Source: BRH-c25 sp012519325 | Lineage (GTDB): Bacteria > Bacillota > Clostridia > Lutisporales > Lutisporaceae | Reading direction: 5' to 3' | Length of the DNA: 64,000 bases | Assembly: GCA_050950645.1 (NCBI GenBank) | Contig: JBMNHZ010000018.1 | Location: forward strand, 124,001-188,000 | In this document: positions 60,766 to 64,000 of the stretch, one piece after another | Numbering within the stretch: the stretch's first letter is position 1 | How the letters are laid out: every line of letters starts with the position of its first letter | The notes under the pieces: generated by a model | What the model was told of the DNA's origin: nothing | Database searches by the model: none | What the model saw: the letters and a program-made list of their open reading frames with translations, nothing else | Translations under genes and position numbers: made by a program

Positions 60766-60909
60766 ATGGACTCTGGGCCCAGTAATTATTGCAGTAAAAC
60801 ATGGATAGACTATGGGGGAAAGTCTGTTTATTTCACCATTGACAGGCGCTTTTCCCTCTGTTGGGAGGAAAGGCTATGGAAAACATCATCAAGGATTATA
60901 TTGAAATAA
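60766..60909 (+). CDS. Candidate short leader ORF overlapping the mgtE start
   Basis: ATG 60766 lies behind AGGAGGTG (60753-60760), a better ribosome binding site than that of mgtE. The frame encodes 47 residues (MDSGPSNYCSKTWIDYGG to SSRIILK) and ends 33 bases inside mgtE in a different frame. It follows the riboswitch terminator, so it would be translated only when read-through occurs. It could couple or tune mgtE translation, or be accidental. No known family. Confidence 0.35.
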   Translation: MDSGPSNYCSKTWIDYGGKSVYFTIDRRFSLCWEERLWKTSSRIILK

Positions 60910-62210
60910 AGAATTATACTGCAATAAAAGAATTGCTGGAGGAAATGCAGCCGGCAGATATTGCAGAACTATTGGAGGAGCTGGACACCAAGAACAGTCT
61001 TCTTGTTTTCAGAATGCTGCATAAAGATACGGCAGTTGAAGTGTTTGCCCATCTCTCTGTAAAGCAGCAGACCAACTTTACCCTTATGATTAAGGAGAAT
61101 GAATTAAGAGAGATAGTGGAGGAGTTATATTTCGACGACAAAATCGATTATCTTGAGGAAATGCCCTCAAGTGTTGTGAAAAAGATACTGAAGTATTCTT
61201 CTGAAACAGAGAGAAGTCTCATTAATCAATTCCTTAATTATCCGGAGAATTCAGCCGGAAGTCTTATGACGATAGAATTGGTAGACCTGAAGAAGGAGCT
61301 TTCTATAGACGAAGCACTGCTTCATATCAGACGTACGGCATTAGACAAAGAAACGATATATACCTGCTATGTAACAGATAATAACAGGAAGCTGGAGGGT
61401 ACAGTTTCTCTGAAGGACCTGGTAATAGCACCCGGAAATAAAAAGGTTGAAGAGATCATGGAGACAGATCCGATATCTGTGAGGACTATTGATGACCAGG
61501 AAGAGGTAGCAAATCTCTTTAAGAAATACGACCTTTTGTCAGTACCGGTTGTGGACCAGGAAAACAGACTGGTAGGAATAATTACCATTGATGACATCGT
61601 TGATGTAATTGATGAAGAAGCATCAAAAGATATTCAGATCATGCACGGTCTGTCACCCAGCGGAGAAGAATATTTGAAGACTGATATATTAACCCTTGCG
61701 AAACAGAGAATTTTCTGGCTGTTGTTCCTGATGCTTTCTGCAACTATTACCGGGAGCATAATTGAAAGTTTCAAGAGCAGTTTGGAGAAGGCAGTCGGAC
61801 TTGCGGTATTCATACCAATGCTTATGGGTACCGGAGGAAATGCGGGGACGCAATCTTCAACACTGGTAATAAGGGGTATTGCCCTTGGGGAGGTTGTCTT
61901 AAAAGACATTTTAAAGGTAATATGGAGAGAGCTTAGAATAAGTCTGATGGTTGGATTGTCACTGGCAGCAGTGAACTTCATAAGGGTATATTATATTGGA
62001 GGTAATTCTTTGACAGTATCCGTGGTAGTAAGTGTTACATTGGTAATAACAATAATGACGGCAAAGGTAATAGGAGGGGTACTTCCGCTCCTTGCAAAGG
62101 CAATAAACATCGATCCGGCTATAATGGCAAGCCCTTTGATTTCAACTATTGTGGATGCACTTACGTTGCTTTCATATTTTAAAATTGCGGAAGCTATTAT
62201 GAAGATATAA
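60876..62210 (+). CDS. mgtE: Magnesium transporter MgtE
   Basis: The 444-residue protein has the N-terminal helical Mg-sensing domain (ADIAELLEELD, EEMPSSVVKKIL), two CBS domains (residues ~135-195 and ~200-255: MTIELVDL, MetDPISVRTIDD, YDLLSVPVVDQENRLVGIITIDDIVDVI) and five C-terminal membrane helices with FIPMLMGTGGNAGTQSSTLVIRG lining the Mg2+ channel. ATG 60876 follows GGGAGGAAAGG. Controlled by the M-box riboswitch. Confidence 0.95.
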   Translation: MENIIKDYIEIKNYTAIKELLEEMQPADIAELLEELDTKNSLLVFRMLHKDTAVEVFAHLSVKQQTNFTLMIKENELREIVEELYFDDKIDYLEEMPSSVVKKILKYSSETERSLINQFLNYPENSAGSLMTIELVDLKKELSIDEALLHIRRTALDKETIYTCYVTDNNRKLEGTVSLKDLVIAPGNKKVEEIMETDPISVRTIDDQEEVANLFKKYDLLSVPVVDQENRLVGIITIDDIVDVIDEEASKDIQIMHGLSPSGEEYLKTDILTLAKQRIFWLLFLMLSATITGSIIESFKSSLEKAVGLAVFIPMLMGTGGNAGTQSSTLVIRGIALGEVVLKDILKVIWRELRISLMVGLSLAAVNFIRVYYIGGNSLTVSVVVSVTLVITIMTAKVIGGVLPLLAKAINIDPAIMASPLISTIVDALTLLSYFKIAEAIMKI

Positions 62211-62369
62211 ATAAGAAGTGAGAAGTGGAATATGGAATGTGAGAAAAGCTCGGGTATTCTTTATAGTAAAGTAACGAGTGACACTGAAATTCACTAAATA
62301 TACGGTGGTGAAATAAAACCTAACCATGACATTATGTGAATTATCAGTGTCATACTTGTTGCTTGTTAT

Positions 62370-63752
62370 CTATTTTATACTGAAAGCTTTTTTTAAGACT
62401 TTTGAGGCTATTGGTGCGGCTGCACTGCCACCTCCGCCTCCATTTTCTATAAGAACTGCAATTGCAACTTGCGGACTGTCTGCCGGTGCAAAGCCTACAA
62501 ACCACGCATGGGATTTCTGATTGCCCCCAACCTCGGCAGTGCCTGTTTTTCCGGCAACATCCACCTTGCTGACCTTTGCTCTGGTACCTGTGCCGGATTC
62601 AACCGTTTCAATCATCATACCTGTTATGATATCAGCGGTATTTTGATTCATTATCCTTGCTATCTGCTTCGGTTTGAATTCTTTTATTATTTTATTTTCA
62701 CCGTCTCTAATACTGCTCACAACATATGGCCGCATCATTATTCCATCATTTGCTATTGCTGCGGCTATCATTGCAGCATGCAGAGGCGTCATAAGCACCT
62801 CACCCTGCCCAATGGACTGCTGTGCAATACTCCGGCTGTCTTTTCCGCTCGGAAATACACTTTCGGATACCTTAATATCTGTCTGGACTTTCTTGTTTAA
62901 CCTAAATTTTGCCGCTTCATTGTATAGATTAGTATTTCCAAGTTTAAGCCCCTGTTTTATGAAATATGAGTTGCAGGAGTACTTTAAGGCATCTCCAAGT
63001 GTTATGCTGCCGTGGGATTTGCCTTCACTGTCTTTTATAGTATAACCGTCTACATTCACTTCTCCTGTGCATTCTATCTCATTGTCCTGTAAATTATTTG
63101 CCAGTATGGAGGATGCAATTACCAGCTTGAATATTGAACCTGGCGGATAAAGCCCTTCCGATGCTCTGTTGAGAAGGGGGCTATTCTTGTCATTTATGAG
63201 GCTTTCCCAGTTGTTTTGTATACCGGATGGATCAAAATCCGGTTTACTGGCCATAGCAAGTATTTCCCCGGTGCCGGGCCTCAGTACTACAATCGCTCCT
63301 TTCTTGCCGCGAAGCAGATCAGAGGCATAGACCTGCAGGGAACGATCCATAGTCAGTACGATATTGCTGCCCTTTATATAATAGTCATTGATTTTACTTC
63401 TCAAATCCTCCATAGTATCGCTGGCGCTCATGAGTTCCTTGTTGTAAAGAGCTTCGAGCCCTGAAGAACCATACTTTTCACTTGAATACCCTATGACATG
63501 AGAAAAATATCTGGGGTAGGCATATGTGCGTTTTACTCCGGCCTTATATTTTGTACTCTTTGCGAGAATCTCTCCGTTTTTATCCAGTATGCTTCCCCTT
63601 ATAACGTTCCCGCTTGATTCCCTGAGCCTTCTGTTATAAGAATTAGAATATATCAGTCTGGATTCAAACAGGTTGAAATATAGTAGATACAGACATATCA
63701 GAGAAAATAAAGATAAATATGCGTATTTGATTATTTTAGTTCTGTTTTTCAA
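62370..63752 (-). CDS. Penicillin-binding transpeptidase (PbpA/FtsI-like, class B)
   Basis: TTG 63752 behind GAGGTG gives 460 residues: a membrane anchor (IIKYAYLSLFSLICLYLLYF), a short dimerisation region (RGSILDKNGEILAKS) and the transpeptidase domain with the SxxK motif PPGSIFKL, SxN motif KYSCNSYF and KTG motif DVAGKTGTAEVGG. It cross-links peptidoglycan outside the membrane. It is short for the class, without a PASTA tail. A longer in-frame extension upstream overlaps the FtsW/RodA gene and is not needed. It forms a unit with that gene, 50 bases upstream, the usual SEDS-bPBP pair of elongation, division or sporulation. Confidence 0.88.
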   Translation of the reverse strand: MKNRTKIIKYAYLSLFSLICLYLLYFNLFESRLIYSNSYNRRLRESSGNVIRGSILDKNGEILAKSTKYKAGVKRTYAYPRYFSHVIGYSSEKYGSSGLEALYNKELMSASDTMEDLRSKINDYYIKGSNIVLTMDRSLQVYASDLLRGKKGAIVVLRPGTGEILAMASKPDFDPSGIQNNWESLINDKNSPLLNRASEGLYPPGSIFKLVIASSILANNLQDNEIECTGEVNVDGYTIKDSEGKSHGSITLGDALKYSCNSYFIKQGLKLGNTNLYNEAAKFRLNKKVQTDIKVSESVFPSGKDSRSIAQQSIGQGEVLMTPLHAAMIAAAIANDGIMMRPYVVSSIRDGENKIIKEFKPKQIARIMNQNTADIITGMMIETVESGTGTRAKVSKVDVAGKTGTAEVGGNQKSHAWFVGFAPADSPQVAIAVLIENGGGGGSAAAPIASKVLKKAFSIK

Positions 63753-63802
63753 CTGAATCACCTCGGATACTTTCAGGCGGCTTATATTGCAAGGCTTGCC
63801 GA

Positions 63803-64000
63803 TTAGTCTGTTTTTTCTGCCATGGTATTGATGCAGCATAGTATTCCCACGTTTATAAACTGTGAAAGAAGTGAACTTCCGCCATAGCTTACAAAAGGAA
63901 GAGTAATGCCTGTTATAGGTATGATGTTCAACACACCGCATATGATTACAAGGGTCTGTATTGCAGTAAGGGAGGTAAGGCCAAAAGCTGCTGAAGAATA
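63803..64000 (-). CDS. FtsW/RodA/SpoVE-family SEDS protein, C-terminal end (continues past window)
   Basis: The minus-strand frame, open to the right edge, reads LTSLTAIQTLVIICGVLN, IIPITGITLPFVSYGGSSLL and SQFINVGILCCINTMAEKTD then a stop at 63803-63805. PITGITLPFVSYGGSS is the hallmark loop of SEDS glycosyltransferases. It pairs with the penicillin-binding protein downstream. The start lies outside the window. Confidence 0.9.
   Translation of the reverse strand, partial: YSSAAFGLTSLTAIQTLVIICGVLNIIPITGITLPFVSYGGSSLLSQFINVGILCCINTMAEKTD

Noticed and set aside
1..64000. CRISPR arrays, rRNA, tRNA, complete prophage
   Set aside because: I saw no regularly spaced repeats, no rRNA or cloverleaf sequences, and no phage structural genes.

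Overview
The window looks like a chromosomal segment of a low-GC, anaerobic, spore-forming Clostridia (Bacillota). The evidence is AGGAGG-type ribosome binding sites with frequent TTG/GTG starts, an FMN riboswitch before an ECF-type riboflavin transporter, a ykoK/M-box Mg2+ riboswitch before mgtE, a rubredoxin-first rubrerythrin, an [FeFe]-hydrogenase-like protein, a YaaH/SleL-like spore germination hydrolase, and a penicillin-binding protein next to an FtsW/RodA-family gene. I cannot name the species. I see no rRNA, tRNA or CRISPR array.

Layout. 1-7.6 kb holds ordinary genes: a Na/Pi cotransporter (cut by the window edge), a PHP phosphatase, a short FtsH-like protease with a small partner, a DUF378 protein, an EamA transporter, and an EutVW-type two-component pair whose response regulator ends in two ANTAR RNA-binding domains. 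7.9-10.6 kb holds two decayed transposase genes resembling the ISLre2 family and an unidentified folded element. 10.6-21.5 kb is accessory cassette 1: a leader with two same-loop hairpins and an intrinsic terminator, then an FGGY kinase (frameshifted near its end), a class V aminotransferase, an M20 amidohydrolase, a complete oligopeptide ABC transporter (with a permease-ATPase fusion) and a prolyl-aminopeptidase-like hydrolase. A remnant of another FGGY kinase follows. 21.8-24.9 kb has a frameshifted topB and a rubrerythrin with a PerR-like operator. 25-35.4 kb is accessory cassette 2: a divergent LysR regulator, a five-gene branched-chain amino-acid-type ABC transporter, a second FGGY kinase, an M81 (MlrC-like) metallopeptidase and a malic enzyme.

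35.4-64 kb is mostly housekeeping: riboflavin uptake, ferritin-like protein, nitronate monooxygenase, a membrane protein with a DUF6273-like tail plus GtrA, DegV, a D-cysteine desulfhydrase-like enzyme, a TtcA-like tRNA thiolase, Cu/Zn SOD, a glycogen synthase reduced to its GT5 half, the hydrogenase-like gene broken by an in-frame TAG, a DUF3810 protein, a 1362-residue PPDK-like protein, atypical GAPDH and SerA, cell-wall hydrolases, SfsA, MgtE, PBP and FtsW/RodA.

How the parts may work together. Both cassettes combine uptake of a peptide- or amino-acid-like compound, an FGGY kinase and a metal-dependent amidase/peptidase, which suggests two parallel catabolic routes for unknown amide- or peptide-linked compounds with a phosphorylatable hydroxyl. 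This is inference. Several genes carry single-base disruptions, so either real decay or residual sequencing error must be kept in mind.
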